Assembly (NCBI RefSeq): GCF_008630915.1
Contig: NZ_CP043909.1
Coordinates: forward strand, 868,001-932,000
Source: Acinetobacter suaedae
GTDB taxonomy: Bacteria > Pseudomonadota > Gammaproteobacteria > Pseudomonadales > Moraxellaceae
Length of the DNA: 64,000 bases
Direction of reading: 5' to 3'
Shown: piece by piece, positions 19,535 to 28,819 of the stretch
Numbering within the stretch: position 1 is the first letter of the stretch
Layout: each line of letters starts with the position of its first letter
The notes under the pieces: model-generated
Databases searched by the model: none
What the model was told of the DNA's origin: nothing
The model's input: the letters and a program-made list of their open reading frames with translations, nothing else
Made by a program: the position numbers and the translations under genes

Positions 19535-20578
19535 ATGATTGCTAATAAAAAAAAGTGTATATTTTTTGTAGGGTTGTTATTGAGTGCTTGTAATGATAGT
19601 GCTGAATCATTAATCATGACAGATAATAGTAAACCTATAATATTTGAGCAGTGGACTAAGTTTAATTTAGTAGAAAGGGAACCATATTTACCACCAATCT
19701 CAGATGATATTTTGGGTGAGGGGGCAGATGATGGTTCTGCTATAGTTTCATCTTCTAGAATAACATTAACATTTTATGGTGACGATTTATATGAAAAGTC
19801 TGAATTTTTTGATATGCATTTTCATCATAAAATCCAATTTAAAAGTTATGTTACTGCTAATGGAATCTTCCAAAGTGATGCTATACACCAACAGTATGGT
19901 CGACATTTAGGAAAATTGACTTTAATTGATCAAAATAAATGGGTATTATCACCAACTTTAGTGAGTGGAGCTGGTACTTTTTCTCAGACTACAAATTATA
20001 AAGTTTTAGATATCAGTGGGCAAAAAGTTTTTTATACAATGGATCCTCAGACTGCAATAAAATTTAATGGTATACCTTATTTCGATCCAATTTATGGCGT
20101 TGCAGCCACAAGACTTTATAAAAAATTATCTTCTTCGACTTTTCCAAGTGGGTCAAAATGTATTCAGATTAACACTGTCTCTCAAGATCAAGATACTTTA
20201 GATTTAATACATTATCCAGAACCTGCATTTGCACCTTATGACCAAGTGAGTATTCAAGCATTGTGGGAAAGGTATAAAGCAGAATCTAAAAGGGAAATAC
20301 TTTTTAAAGATACAGAAGGATATGTTGAAGAACATAATAATTCAGGAGCAGCTAGATACAATGGGACATATTACTATTCATATTATTATCCTAAAGGAGA
20401 AGTATTTTCGTTTGAGAAAACAGTGAGCGAAGTAAAAAAAGAGTTTGATTATATGGATGATTTAGCTCCATCAGACATTAATTATGCAAAGTTATATATT
20501 GATTTTTCTAAAAAATCTTGCCACTTTTTTAATGCTCAGGCTACAGAGTTAATTAATGACTTAACTGGACTTATTTAA
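19535..20578 (+). CDS. Unknown lipoprotein in the metzincin cluster
   Basis: 347 residues with a clear lipoprotein signal (MIANKKKCIFFVGLLLSAC, Cys19) and an AGAGAAAGG ribosome site. The mature part is mixed alpha/beta and aromatic-rich (RITLTFYGDDLYEKSEFF, YNGTYYYSYYYPKGE) with no motif I recognise. It lies between two secreted metzincin genes in the same direction, so it may act with them, for example as an inhibitor, immunity protein or anchor; that is inference from position only. It ends in an aliphatic stretch, LINDLTGLI. Confidence 0.75.
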   Translation: MIANKKKCIFFVGLLLSACNDSAESLIMTDNSKPIIFEQWTKFNLVEREPYLPPISDDILGEGADDGSAIVSSSRITLTFYGDDLYEKSEFFDMHFHHKIQFKSYVTANGIFQSDAIHQQYGRHLGKLTLIDQNKWVLSPTLVSGAGTFSQTTNYKVLDISGQKVFYTMDPQTAIKFNGIPYFDPIYGVAATRLYKKLSSSTFPSGSKCIQINTVSQDQDTLDLIHYPEPAFAPYDQVSIQALWERYKAESKREILFKDTEGYVEEHNNSGAARYNGTYYYSYYYPKGEVFSFEKTVSEVKKEFDYMDDLAPSDINYAKLYIDFSKKSCHFFNAQATELINDLTGLI

Positions 20579-20743
20579 TTAAATGTTTGGTTTATATATT
20601 GGCATAATTTTTAAATAAAACCATTTTAAGTAGATTTTTACAAATTTTAAGATGAAATTTTACGCTATAATTTTATTTAAATAGTATACAGTTTCTTGGG
20701 TAGATTTTTTTGTTCTAAGTCAAAAAATAGCAAGGAAATAATT

Positions 20744-21448
20744 ATGAAAACAAAATTGATATTCTCAACTCTAGTAATTTGTGCGATGACTACATCAAGT
20801 ACTTATGCTGACCCAGCTTATGAAACATTCGATATTCATTTTGCTGTATTAACATCTAACCCATCTGCACAAATGATAGCCACTTTAAATCAAATGAAAG
20901 AGGAGGTTAATATTCTTAACACTTACTTCGTAAAAGAGGATAGGTCACCAATTATTAAATTTAGGTTCAAGAGTGTTTCATTTTATAATGAGATTAAAAA
21001 CTCTACATGTTCTTTTATTGAATTAGGAGATACAATGTATAAAAATGAAATTAACTGGGTTAGTCGTTTTAATGAGTGTAACGATCCTTTAGTTAAAGAT
21101 AAGAAAGCACTTAATTTTTATGTGTATGATAGTTATACGGCTGCTGCTGGTTATAATGACAAAGATAGTTTTGGTTATAGAAATTTCAATAGGCCTTTTA
21201 TTGCACTTGATTGGCAAAGATTAAATCATCAAATTCAATCTCCAGAAGAACATGAGATGGGACATGCTTTTGGGTTGACGCATGTTTGTGTATCGGGTGC
21301 AACACTTTCTACATCAACGAATATTATGGCCTCTGCTGGAGGATGTGATGGCTCAGGAGGGAAGCGCGATATTGGATTCAACGATAGTCAGGTTAATACA
21401 ATTATGTATTACGTTCCTTTAATTAAAGCTAAACTAGCATCACCATAA
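20744..21448 (+). CDS. Secreted metzincin metalloprotease, paralogue 2
   Basis: 234 residues from the ATG at 20744, which has an AAGGAAA ribosome site and begins a normal signal peptide (MKTKLIFSTLVICAMTTSS, cut after TYA). An upstream in-frame ATG at 20696 would add a charged tail before the signal and is unlikely. The zinc site is HEMGHAFGLTH, the Met-turn TNIMASA. It is closely similar along its whole length to the protein at 18235, and the similarity continues about 55 bases past the stop codon, so the two arose by a duplication that included flanking DNA. The differences cluster after the Met-turn and around residues 95-140. Confidence 0.88.
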   Translation: MKTKLIFSTLVICAMTTSSTYADPAYETFDIHFAVLTSNPSAQMIATLNQMKEEVNILNTYFVKEDRSPIIKFRFKSVSFYNEIKNSTCSFIELGDTMYKNEINWVSRFNECNDPLVKDKKALNFYVYDSYTAAAGYNDKDSFGYRNFNRPFIALDWQRLNHQIQSPEEHEMGHAFGLTHVCVSGATLSTSTNIMASAGGCDGSGGKRDIGFNDSQVNTIMYYVPLIKAKLASP

Positions 21449-21526
21449 TATTAAGATAAATATATCATTGTTACATTATATAAATAAAATAGCGAAGTTG
21501 ATATGAAATTTGTATTTTGTATACAA

Positions 21527-22264
21527 TTATTTAGCTCGATGATAATAATCCATTATTGTGGAGAGTTGTTCACGATTAAATCCGATATTACGTTGGCCAC
21601 CACTGCCGAGCTTACAATCAGCGCTGGTCATGATATTTGTTGAGTCTTTTAATTTTGCACCTGGTGCGCAGACATGCTTTAAGCCAAAAGCATGTCCCAT
21701 TTCATGTGGTGTAGCTGCTTGAATATTATAATTTAATCTTTTCCAGTCGATTAAAATAAAAGGTTGACCTGTGTTACGAAATCCCCAACTTGTGACATCT
21801 CTGAATTTTAATCTATCACTATATGAGTCGTATATGATAAAGAAAACCTCTTTAGACCTACGCTCTGGGAAGCAACGTTTTACAGCATCAGGAATATTTT
21901 CGGTGATTATTTTCCGAGGTTGGTTAAGTTGATAAGCTAAATCACACTTACGCTTGCTAAAGTTCTCATAAGAATAATAACGATATGGCTTAAACCTGAA
22001 AATTTTTTGGTTATTCTCATCAACAAAGTACTGATTTAAGATATTAATTTCCTTAATCATTTGATTTTGATTATCAAAGACTTTAGCTTGGGGAGTATTG
22101 GTTGTATAGACAAAACTGACATAAACAATTGGTAATTTTTTTTCTTCTTCTTTGTGCAATTGGATCGGGTATTTTTCTAATGTGATATAGTTTTTTTCTT
22201 TAGTACTGCATGCCACACAGACTAAGCTGATTAGAGCTAAGGTTGTAATTTTTTTATATGCCAT
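21527..22264 (-). CDS. Metzincin metalloprotease lipoprotein, paralogue 3
   Basis: 245 residues from the ATG at 22264, chosen because it starts a lipoprotein signal (AYKKITTLALISLVCVAC, Cys19) behind a GAGAC ribosome site. An upstream start at 22351 would bury the signal. The zinc site is HEMGHAFGLKH and the Met-turn TNIMTSA; the block RNIGFNREQLSTIMDYY parallels the C-termini of the two secreted copies. It lacks their extreme identity, so it is an older paralogue. As an anchored form it may process substrates at the membrane or take part in a surface protease set. It is divergent from the alkyltransferase-like gene. Confidence 0.87.
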   Translation of the reverse strand: MAYKKITTLALISLVCVACSTKEKNYITLEKYPIQLHKEEEKKLPIVYVSFVYTTNTPQAKVFDNQNQMIKEINILNQYFVDENNQKIFRFKPYRYYSYENFSKRKCDLAYQLNQPRKIITENIPDAVKRCFPERRSKEVFFIIYDSYSDRLKFRDVTSWGFRNTGQPFILIDWKRLNYNIQAATPHEMGHAFGLKHVCAPGAKLKDSTNIMTSADCKLGSGGQRNIGFNREQLSTIMDYYHRAK

Positions 22265-22352
22265 CGTTATGTCTCGTAGAATCCATTTCTCGTATTCTGG
22301 AATTTTGTGTGATTTTAGGATCATAATAACAATCTTTTGAGGTTTTTTCACG

Positions 22353-22667
22353 TTGAATGAGCATGAGTTACATCGTCAAATCCTTGAGGTTGTTAATCTG
22401 ATTCCTTATGGAAAAGTAGCCAGTTATGGTCAGGTTGCAAAATTAGCGGGATTACCAAAACATGCACGTTTAGTGGGATTTGTTTTAAAGCATTTAGACC
22501 GAGAAAGTAAAGTACCTTGGCATCGTGTCATCAACTCACGAGGGCAGATCAGTATTAATAAAATAAACAACAAGGGAGAAAATGTTCAGCAATGTTTGTT
22601 AGAAGCTGAAGGCGTTTATTTTATAAACGGAAAAATAGATTTTAGAGTTTTTGGTTGGAATATTTGA
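22353..22667 (+). CDS. Alkyltransferase-like protein (Atl)
   Basis: 104 residues. It has the MGMT DNA-binding fold (IPYGKVASYGQVAKLAGLP) and the active-site region VPWHRVIN, where tryptophan replaces the alkyl-accepting cysteine of PCHRV. Family knowledge: Atl proteins bind O6-alkylguanine, flip the base and hand the lesion to nucleotide excision repair without dealkylating it. The start is TTG at 22353 with a TTTTGAGG ribosome site. Length and motif fit bacterial Atl proteins. Confidence 0.92.
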   Translation: MNEHELHRQILEVVNLIPYGKVASYGQVAKLAGLPKHARLVGFVLKHLDRESKVPWHRVINSRGQISINKINNKGENVQQCLLEAEGVYFINGKIDFRVFGWNI

Positions 22668-22764
22668 TAAAAATCATACAGATAAATAATGAATAGATTG
22701 TATGTGCTTAACGTTTTGGGTGCAATAAATATACATAATGTTACGTATATATTTTAGTATCTAA

Positions 22765-23268
22765 ATGGAAAAAATTTCTTTGATTTTTGGGGTTGCTGTT
22801 CTTAGTTTATCTGGATGCGCAAGTATCATGTCTGGTCGTACTCAAACGATGACTTTTGCAAGTACACTAGAATTAAGTGATATTACTATCTTTAATAAAG
22901 CAGGAAAAAAGGTCCATGTGGGGCAGGCGCCTGTTACTGTAAATTTAAAACGTAGCGCAGGATTCTTTGTTCCTGAGCGTTATACCGTAGTGTTTGAAAA
23001 AGAAGGTTATGAGAAAAAAACGATTAATGTTTCTGCTCACGTAAATGGGTGGTATGTAGGTAATATTTTGCTTGGTGGTTTAATCGGATTGTTGATCGTT
23101 GATCCAGCAACAGGGGCAATGTATAGCTTAAGTACAAAAGATACGAGTATTGTGTTGGATGCACTCAATAAAGGAGAGACCGTCGATACTCAGTCTTTAA
23201 CGATTGTTTCGACTACCGAAGTGCCAAATGATATTCTGAATAAGGCTAAGCCGATTCATATGAATTAA
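22765..23268 (+). CDS. Small lipoprotein of unknown function
   Basis: 167 residues with a lipobox (MEKISLIFGVAVLSLSGC, Cys18) followed by ASIMSGRTQTMTF. The region APVTVNLKRSAGFFVPERY followed by VVFEKEGYEKKTI is PEGA-like (surface carbohydrate or protein binding). A hydrophobic stretch, VGNILLGGLIGLLIV (about residues 93-107), and SLSTKD follow. Similar lipoproteins are common in Acinetobacter and other Gram-negatives without known function. No clear Shine-Dalgarno sequence is seen before the ATG. Confidence 0.8.
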   Translation: MEKISLIFGVAVLSLSGCASIMSGRTQTMTFASTLELSDITIFNKAGKKVHVGQAPVTVNLKRSAGFFVPERYTVVFEKEGYEKKTINVSAHVNGWYVGNILLGGLIGLLIVDPATGAMYSLSTKDTSIVLDALNKGETVDTQSLTIVSTTEVPNDILNKAKPIHMN

Positions 23269-23284
23269 ACTTTTGCTAGTAAAA

Positions 23285-23318
23285 AAGCATGGTAGTTAAA
23301 ACTCCCATGCTTCTTTTT
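23285..23318. terminator. Terminator between the lipoprotein and uspA genes
   Basis: An 8-bp stem (aagcatgg with ccatgctt) is flanked by A-run and T-run, so it can serve both converging genes. Confidence 0.75.
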
Positions 23319-23337
23319 GTGGCAGAGTTAGAATTTA

Positions 23338-23775
23338 TCAACGAACAATGAGTACAGGAAGTTGGCTTTCTGCCAAAACTTTCTGAGCAACACTTCCTAA
23401 AACAAATTGTTTAAATCCTGTGCGTCCATGTGAACCCATAATAATTAAATCACTACCAAGATTTTGAGCAGCTTTAATGATTTCTTGGTGTACTGAAAGA
23501 CCCTCAAGTGTTTGAGATGCAACACTCAAGCCTAAACTCTCAAACTTTTGTTCTGCTTTGTCTAAATTGTCCTGTACATAGCCTTTAACGCGATCAATGA
23601 GCTCATTACTTTGTCCAAAGCGCAGGTAGGTATCTGCGAGATAAGGGTCTAAAGTGACTACGCCCACCACAGTTATTTGACTGTCTAATGCTTTTGCTAA
23701 CTGAGCTGCTTCACGGATAACTTTGTCCGCTGTTTCTGAGTCGTCGATTGCGACTAAGATATTTTGATAGGTCAT
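23338..23775 (-). CDS. Universal stress protein, UspA family
   Basis: 145 residues, one Usp domain. The N-terminus NILVAIDDSETADK and the C-terminal nucleotide-binding loop GSHGRTGFKQFVLGSVA (G2xG9xG with Ser) show the ATP-binding type. The last strand is LPVLIVR. Such proteins help survival in stress; the exact ligand here is unknown. GGAG stands before the ATG. It is transcribed alone. Confidence 0.95.
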   Translation of the reverse strand: MTYQNILVAIDDSETADKVIREAAQLAKALDSQITVVGVVTLDPYLADTYLRFGQSNELIDRVKGYVQDNLDKAEQKFESLGLSVASQTLEGLSVHQEIIKAAQNLGSDLIIMGSHGRTGFKQFVLGSVAQKVLAESQLPVLIVR

Positions 23776-23998
23776 GTTTGTTACTCCTTGTTTTTACGAT
23801 GTTCTATTGAATTAGCTTATAAAAATTTTGTTTAAAATATTATCCTACTTCCATATTAAACTTATTTTTTATTAAATAAAACCTAGTAAATTTATAGGGA
23901 TAGTCGTTTTTTAAGGTTTATACAAAATAATATTTATGTTTAAAAATAAATGAATTTTCTTCAAAAATAGAATTTTGTTTATCAGTGACTTACATTCG

Positions 23999-24625
23999 TT
24001 AAGATAAATTTTTTTCAAAAAAATTTAATAGTGAATCAATGTCATTTGTTTGCAACTGTTCTCGAATTTTTAAAATTTGTTTTTCATCCAATTCATAGAG
24101 TTTAAGTGAAAGTAATTTTTTAATATCAGCTTCAGGAAAACGAGATTTGATTACTTTGGCTGGAACACCGCCAACAATCGTGTAGGGAGGGACATTTTGA
24201 GTGACTACTGCACCTGTTGCGACGACTGCACCTTCACCGAGTGTAACCCCTTGCATAATCATGGCTCGACTGCCGATCCAACAACCATCTCCAATGATTG
24301 TATCTCCTGCAGGGAGAAAGCTGCGAGTATCAAAGGGAAAAGTTGATATCCAATCAGTACGGTGTAGTTGATTACCACCCATCATGATCACGCATTCAGC
24401 ACCAAAGCAGACAAAATTACCGATATAAAGTTGATCAATAGGTTTCTCTGTTGTTGAAGCTTTATCATGAAGATAACGCACCACACATCGTTCAAAACCT
24501 TGATCCCAAAAAGCAGAATAATAGGAGTAGTTACCTTTGATATGGATATTTGGATTTTTCACCGTTTTAGAAATAAATTCGAACTCACACCAGTGTTTAA
24601 CAGGAGAGTTGATTAATGGATCCAT
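23999..24625 (-). CDS. CatB/Vat-type hexapeptide acetyltransferase
   Basis: 208 residues. Left-handed beta-helix repeats (IGNFVCFGAECVIMMGG, TIIGDGCWIGSRAMIMQG, GAVVATGAVVTQNVPPY) form the acetyl-CoA-binding coil. LHRTDW carries the likely catalytic histidine, as in xenobiotic acetyltransferases. The family includes chloramphenicol and streptogramin acetyltransferases as well as many with unknown small-molecule acceptors, so resistance cannot be assumed. The length is typical. It is a lone gene; its 3' flank (23776-23998) is AT-rich and empty. Confidence 0.9.
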   Translation of the reverse strand: MDPLINSPVKHWCEFEFISKTVKNPNIHIKGNYSYYSAFWDQGFERCVVRYLHDKASTTEKPIDQLYIGNFVCFGAECVIMMGGNQLHRTDWISTFPFDTRSFLPAGDTIIGDGCWIGSRAMIMQGVTLGEGAVVATGAVVTQNVPPYTIVGGVPAKVIKSRFPEADIKKLLSLKLYELDEKQILKIREQLQTNDIDSLLNFFEKNLS

Positions 24626-24687
24626 GACTGAGATAAAATATTAAATGAAAGCTTGGATCATTATAGCTTTTAAAGTAGGAGAGAATG

Positions 24688-24903
24688 CTAATTGGAGAAA
24701 AATTTCCATAGCCAACTAAACAGACGTTGAATTTGATTGGGAAATACAAAACCGAGAACAGCACAGAGCAAGGCTGTATTTACAATAATAAGTATAGAAT
24801 TAGTAGCGGGATTAACATGAAATGCCCATGTGATGGCAACACCAATACCAAGAATAATTCCTGCAAAGGTGTAGATCAATGCACTTATCAGCCGATCTTG
24901 CAT
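24688..24903 (-). CDS. Small two-helix inner-membrane protein
   Basis: 71 residues. Two hydrophobic helices (about 9-28 and 36-56) are joined by HVNPATNS, followed by a basic/aromatic tail (QRLFSWLWKFF). A GAGAGA ribosome site supports the start. I do not recognise the family. Confidence 0.7.
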   Translation of the reverse strand: MQDRLISALIYTFAGIILGIGVAITWAFHVNPATNSILIIVNTALLCAVLGFVFPNQIQRLFSWLWKFFSN

Positions 24904-24947
24904 TGCTATCTCTCATTTTTATTCTATTTATAAACAAGATGCCTGAA

Positions 24948-24984
24948 ACAAAAGAACTCTTCAACCAATGAAGAGTTCTTTTGT
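24948..24984. terminator. Terminator downstream of greA
   Basis: A perfect 15-bp stem (24948-24962 with 24970-24984) with A/T-rich base, 20 bases past the greA stop on the minus strand. Confidence 0.85.
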
Positions 24985-25003
24985 GAATGAACCTATCGCT
25001 AGA

Positions 25004-25480
25004 TTAGAGATATTCCACGCTCACGATTTCATATTCAACCTCACCTTGCGGTGTTTGGATTTTTGCTTCGTCGCCTTCACTTTTACCTAGAAGACCACGT
25101 GCGATTGGTGAGTTCACTGAGATTTTGTTGATTTTAAAATCTGCTTCGTCATCACCAACGATTTTATAGGTCTTACGTTCTTCTGTATCTAGATTTTCAA
25201 TTGTCACCGTGACACCAAATACAACACGACCATTTTGCTCAAGATCTTTAACATCGATCACTTGGCAAGCTCCTAGCTTACCTTCGATATCTTGAATACG
25301 GCCTTCGCAGAAACCTTGTTGTTCGCGTGCTGCATGGTATTCAGCATTCTCTTTGAGGTCACCATGCTCACGTGCCTCAGCAATAGCCTGCGTAATACGT
25401 GGGCGATCAACTGTTTTTAACTGTTGTAATTCTTTCTCTAAGGCAACCTTGCCTTCGGGAGTCATAGGATAACGTTGCAT
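25004..25480 (-). CDS. greA: Transcription elongation factor GreA
   Basis: 158 residues, the normal length. The N-terminal coiled coil ([35 protein letters not shown]) bears the tip acids that reach the RNA polymerase active site and stimulate cleavage of backtracked RNA. The C-terminal FKBP-like domain has [21 protein letters not shown] ribosome site precedes the ATG. The position next to carAB is the usual gammaproteobacterial arrangement, but a strong terminator separates it from carB. A paralogue, GreB, is at 56953. Confidence 0.98.
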   Translation of the reverse strand: MQRYPMTPEGKVALEKELQQLKTVDRPRITQAIAEAREHGDLKENAEYHAAREQQGFCEGRIQDIEGKLGACQVIDVKDLEQNGRVVFGVTVTIENLDTEERKTYKIVGDDEADFKINKISVNSPIARGLLGKSEGDEAKIQTPQGEVEYEIVSVEYL

Positions 25481-25525
25481 TCTGGTCCCCTCTAAATTGG
25501 TTGGGAAAATACAGTTTAAAAAAAG

Positions 25526-25560
25526 AAAAAGCCCGCCACCGATAAGGTGACGGGACTTTA
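25526..25560 (-). terminator. Terminator of the carAB operon
   Basis: On the minus strand a GC-rich stem (cccg-caccn with ggtg-cggg) is followed by a T-run just after the carB stop. It separates carAB from greA. Confidence 0.88.
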
Positions 25561-25571
25561 TCGGTAGAGAA

Positions 25572-28500
25572 TTAACCTACAGTTTGTAAATCTTGCAAGC
25601 GGTATACATCCATTGGCAATTTCACAGCAAATGCTTGACATACGGCTTCAGCGCCATTGATGGTCGTGGTGTAATACACTTTGCCTTGGAGGGCTGCACG
25701 ACGAATCATTGCTGAATCATATTGAGCTTGTTTGCCTTCAGTGGTGTTGACAATAAGATGAATTTCACCATTTTTCAAGCGGTCAACAATGTGTGGGCGA
25801 CCTTCGGTTACTTTATTTACAGATTCACACTCTAAACCTGCATCTTTAAGCACTTGATATGTACCATTGGTTGCAACAAGTTTGAAACCATAGTCAATCA
25901 ATTGTTTTGCGATATCTGCAATGTATTTCTTATCGGATTCACGAACAGATAAGAATGCATGTTTGACTTCGCCTTCAGTTGGTAAGCCTGGTAAACGTTC
26001 GTTAGAACCAAGAACCGCCTTGTAGAATGCTTCACCAAAAGTTTGACCAACACCCATCACTTCACCTGTAGATTTCATTTCAGGTCCAAGCATTGGATCT
26101 ACGCCAGGGAATTTGGCAAATGGGAATACTGCTTCTTTTACCGCAAAGCGTGTTGGGATAATCTCTTTAGTAAACCCTTGAGATTCAAGTGATTGACCTG
26201 CCATACAGCGTGCAGCCACTTTTGCTAAAGAGTCGCCAATACATTTCGATACGAAAGGTACAGTACGTGATGCACGAGGGTTTACTTCAAGAACGTAAAC
26301 ATCATCGCCTTTAACAGCAAATTGAACGTTCATTAAACCAACGACACCAAGCTCTTTTGCCATCGCAACTGTTTGACGGCGCATTTCATCCTGAATTTCT
26401 TTTGATAAAGAATAAGGAGGGATTGAGCAAGCTGAGTCTCCAGAGTGAATACCTGCTTGTTCAATATGCTGCATGATACCGCCGATTACGACATCTTTAC
26501 CATCAGACACACAGTCAACGTCAACTTCTGTTGCATCATCAAGGAAGTGGTCTAGTAGGACAGGGGCTTCATTTGATGCCTGTACAGCTTCACGAAGGTA
26601 ACGTTTCAGTTCTTCCTCGTTGTATACAATTTCCATTGCACGGCCACCTAATACATAAGATGGACGTACAACCAGTGGATAACCCACTTTTGCAGCTTCC
26701 GAAATACCTTCTTCAGCAGATTTTACAATGCTGTTGTTTGGTTGACGAAGTTGTAAACGTTGAATCATTTGTTGGAAACGTTCACGGTCTTCTGCACGGT
26801 CAATTGCATCTGGAGATGTACCAATGATTGGTGTACCAGCTTCTTCTAAAGCACGAGCTAATTTAAGTGGAGTTTGACCACCATATTGAACGATTACGCC
26901 TTTAGGTTTTTCGGTACGAACGATTTCAAGTACATCTTCTAATGTAACAGGTTCGAAGTACAAACGATCTGATGTGTCATAGTCAGTAGAAACAGTTTCA
27001 GGGTTACAGTTCACCATGATTGTTTCGTAACCGTCTTCACGCATAGCTAATGCAGCGTGTACACAGCAGTAGTCAAATTCAATACCTTGACCGATACGGT
27101 TTGGACCACCACCAATCACCATGATTTTGTCACGATTTGATGGGTTTGCTTCACACTCTTCGTCGTAAGTTGAATACATGTATGCTGTGCCAGATTCGAA
27201 TTCTGCAGCACAGGTATCAACACGTTTGTAAACTGGATAAACACCCAAGTTCCAACGTTGTTTACGGAATTGTTTTTGAGAAATACCCATCAAGTTGGCG
27301 ATACGAAGGTCTGATAAACCTTTACGCTTGAATGAACGAATATTGTCAGCATTCAAATCACCAAAACCTAAAGTTTTTACTTGAGCTTCAGTTTTGATGA
27401 TGTCTTCGATTTGGATCAGGAACCAACGGTCAATTTTAGTCGCTTCAAATACATCATCTAAAGAGAAGCCATGGCGGAATGCATCAGCAACATACCAGAT
27501 ACGTTCTGGACCAGGAACTTTCAGCTCTTTTAAGATAATGTCTTTGGCATTAACTGTACCCGCTTCAACTTTTTCATCAAAGCCACATACGCCAACTTCA
27601 AGACCACGAAGTGCCTTTTGTACAGATTCTTGGAAGTTACGGCCAATCGCCATTACTTCACCCACAGATTTCATTTGAGTGGTAAGAACAGGCTCTGCTT
27701 GTGGGAATTTCTCGAAGTTAAAACGTGGAATCTTGGTAACGACATAGTCAATCGATGGTTCGAAGCTAGCAGGAGTCACACCACCAGTGATGTCATTTTT
27801 CAATTCATCAAGGGTGTAACCAACAGCAAGTTTTGCTGCGATTTTAGCGATTGGGAAACCTGTTGCTTTAGAAGCAAGTGCAGATGAACGAGATACACGA
27901 GGGTTCATCTCAATTACCACCATGCGACCGTCTTTCGGATTAATACCGAATTGAACGTTCGAACCACCTGTTTCTACACCAATTTCACGAAGAACTGCAA
28001 TCGATGCATTACGCATGATTTGGTATTCTTTGTCAGTCAATGTTTGAGCTGGCGCAACAGTGATAGAGTCACCTGTGTGAACACCCATTGGATCGAAGTT
28101 TTCAATCGCACATACGATAATACAATTGTCGTTTTTGTCACGAACAACTTCCATTTCGTATTCTTTCCAACCAATCAAAGATTCATCGATCAATAATTGG
28201 TGAGTAGGAGAGAGGTCGAAACCACGTTCACAGATTTCAAGGAATTCTTCTCGGTTATAGGCGATACCACCACCAGAACCACCCATCGTGAATGATGGAC
28301 GAATAATGACAGGGAAGCCGAAGCGAGATTGAATTTCTAAAGCCTCTTCCATGGTTTCAGCAATAGCAGCTTTAGGACATTCTAGACCAATTTTACGCAT
28401 TGCTTGGTCAAAGAGTTTACGGTCTTCAGCTTTTTCAATCGCTTCTTTGGTCGCACCGATTAACTCAACATTGTATTTTGCAAGAACACCGTGTTCATCT

Positions 28501-28805
28501 AGTGCGAGTGCACAGTTGAGGGCTGTTTGACCGCCCATCGTTGGGAGGACCGCATCTGGGCGTTCTTTTTCAATGATTTGTGCAACCGTTTGCCAAGTAA
28601 TTGGTTCAATATAAGTTGCATCTGCCATTGAAGGGTCAGTCATAATGGTTGCTGGGTTAGAGTTCACCAAAATAACGCGATAACCTTCTTCACGAAGTGC
28701 TTTACATGCTTGCGCACCTGAATAGTCAAACTCACACGCCTGACCAATGACAATAGGACCAGCACCAATAATTAAGATGCTTTTAATATCCGTACGTTTA
28801 GGCAT
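25572..28805 (-). CDS. carB: Carbamoyl-phosphate synthase, large subunit
   Basis: 1077 residues, full length. Two homologous ATP-grasp halves are visible ([17 protein letters not shown] near residue 15; [17 protein letters not shown] near 565), each with its [10 protein letters not shown] or EVNPRASRT metal site. The C-terminal MGS-like allosteric domain (about 940-1077) contains [13 protein letters not shown]. It makes carbamoyl phosphate from ammonia, bicarbonate and two ATP for arginine and pyrimidine synthesis. Ammonia comes through a tunnel from CarA. It follows carA by 14 bases with an AAGGAG site, so the two are one operon. Confidence 0.99.
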   Translation of the reverse strand: MPKRTDIKSILIIGAGPIVIGQACEFDYSGAQACKALREEGYRVILVNSNPATIMTDPSMADATYIEPITWQTVAQIIEKERPDAVLPTMGGQTALNCALALDEHGVLAKYNVELIGATKEAIEKAEDRKLFDQAMRKIGLECPKAAIAETMEEALEIQSRFGFPVIIRPSFTMGGSGGGIAYNREEFLEICERGFDLSPTHQLLIDESLIGWKEYEMEVVRDKNDNCIIVCAIENFDPMGVHTGDSITVAPAQTLTDKEYQIMRNASIAVLREIGVETGGSNVQFGINPKDGRMVVIEMNPRVSRSSALASKATGFPIAKIAAKLAVGYTLDELKNDITGGVTPASFEPSIDYVVTKIPRFNFEKFPQAEPVLTTQMKSVGEVMAIGRNFQESVQKALRGLEVGVCGFDEKVEAGTVNAKDIILKELKVPGPERIWYVADAFRHGFSLDDVFEATKIDRWFLIQIEDIIKTEAQVKTLGFGDLNADNIRSFKRKGLSDLRIANLMGISQKQFRKQRWNLGVYPVYKRVDTCAAEFESGTAYMYSTYDEECEANPSNRDKIMVIGGGPNRIGQGIEFDYCCVHAALAMREDGYETIMVNCNPETVSTDYDTSDRLYFEPVTLEDVLEIVRTEKPKGVIVQYGGQTPLKLARALEEAGTPIIGTSPDAIDRAEDRERFQQMIQRLQLRQPNNSIVKSAEEGISEAAKVGYPLVVRPSYVLGGRAMEIVYNEEELKRYLREAVQASNEAPVLLDHFLDDATEVDVDCVSDGKDVVIGGIMQHIEQAGIHSGDSACSIPPYSLSKEIQDEMRRQTVAMAKELGVVGLMNVQFAVKGDDVYVLEVNPRASRTVPFVSKCIGDSLAKVAARCMAGQSLESQGFTKEIIPTRFAVKEAVFPFAKFPGVDPMLGPEMKSTGEVMGVGQTFGEAFYKAVLGSNERLPGLPTEGEVKHAFLSVRESDKKYIADIAKQLIDYGFKLVATNGTYQVLKDAGLECESVNKVTEGRPHIVDRLKNGEIHLIVNTTEGKQAQYDSAMIRRAALQGKVYYTTTINGAEAVCQAFAVKLPMDVYRLQDLQTVG

Positions 28806-28819
28806 TATTCGCTCCTTAA

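Noticed and set aside
23999..24625. Chloramphenicol resistance gene
   Set aside because: It belongs to the CatB/Vat fold family, but most chromosomal members do not confer resistance and no mobile context is seen.
26531..28196. Plus-strand open frames across carB
   Set aside because: They are antisense shadows of a highly conserved gene.
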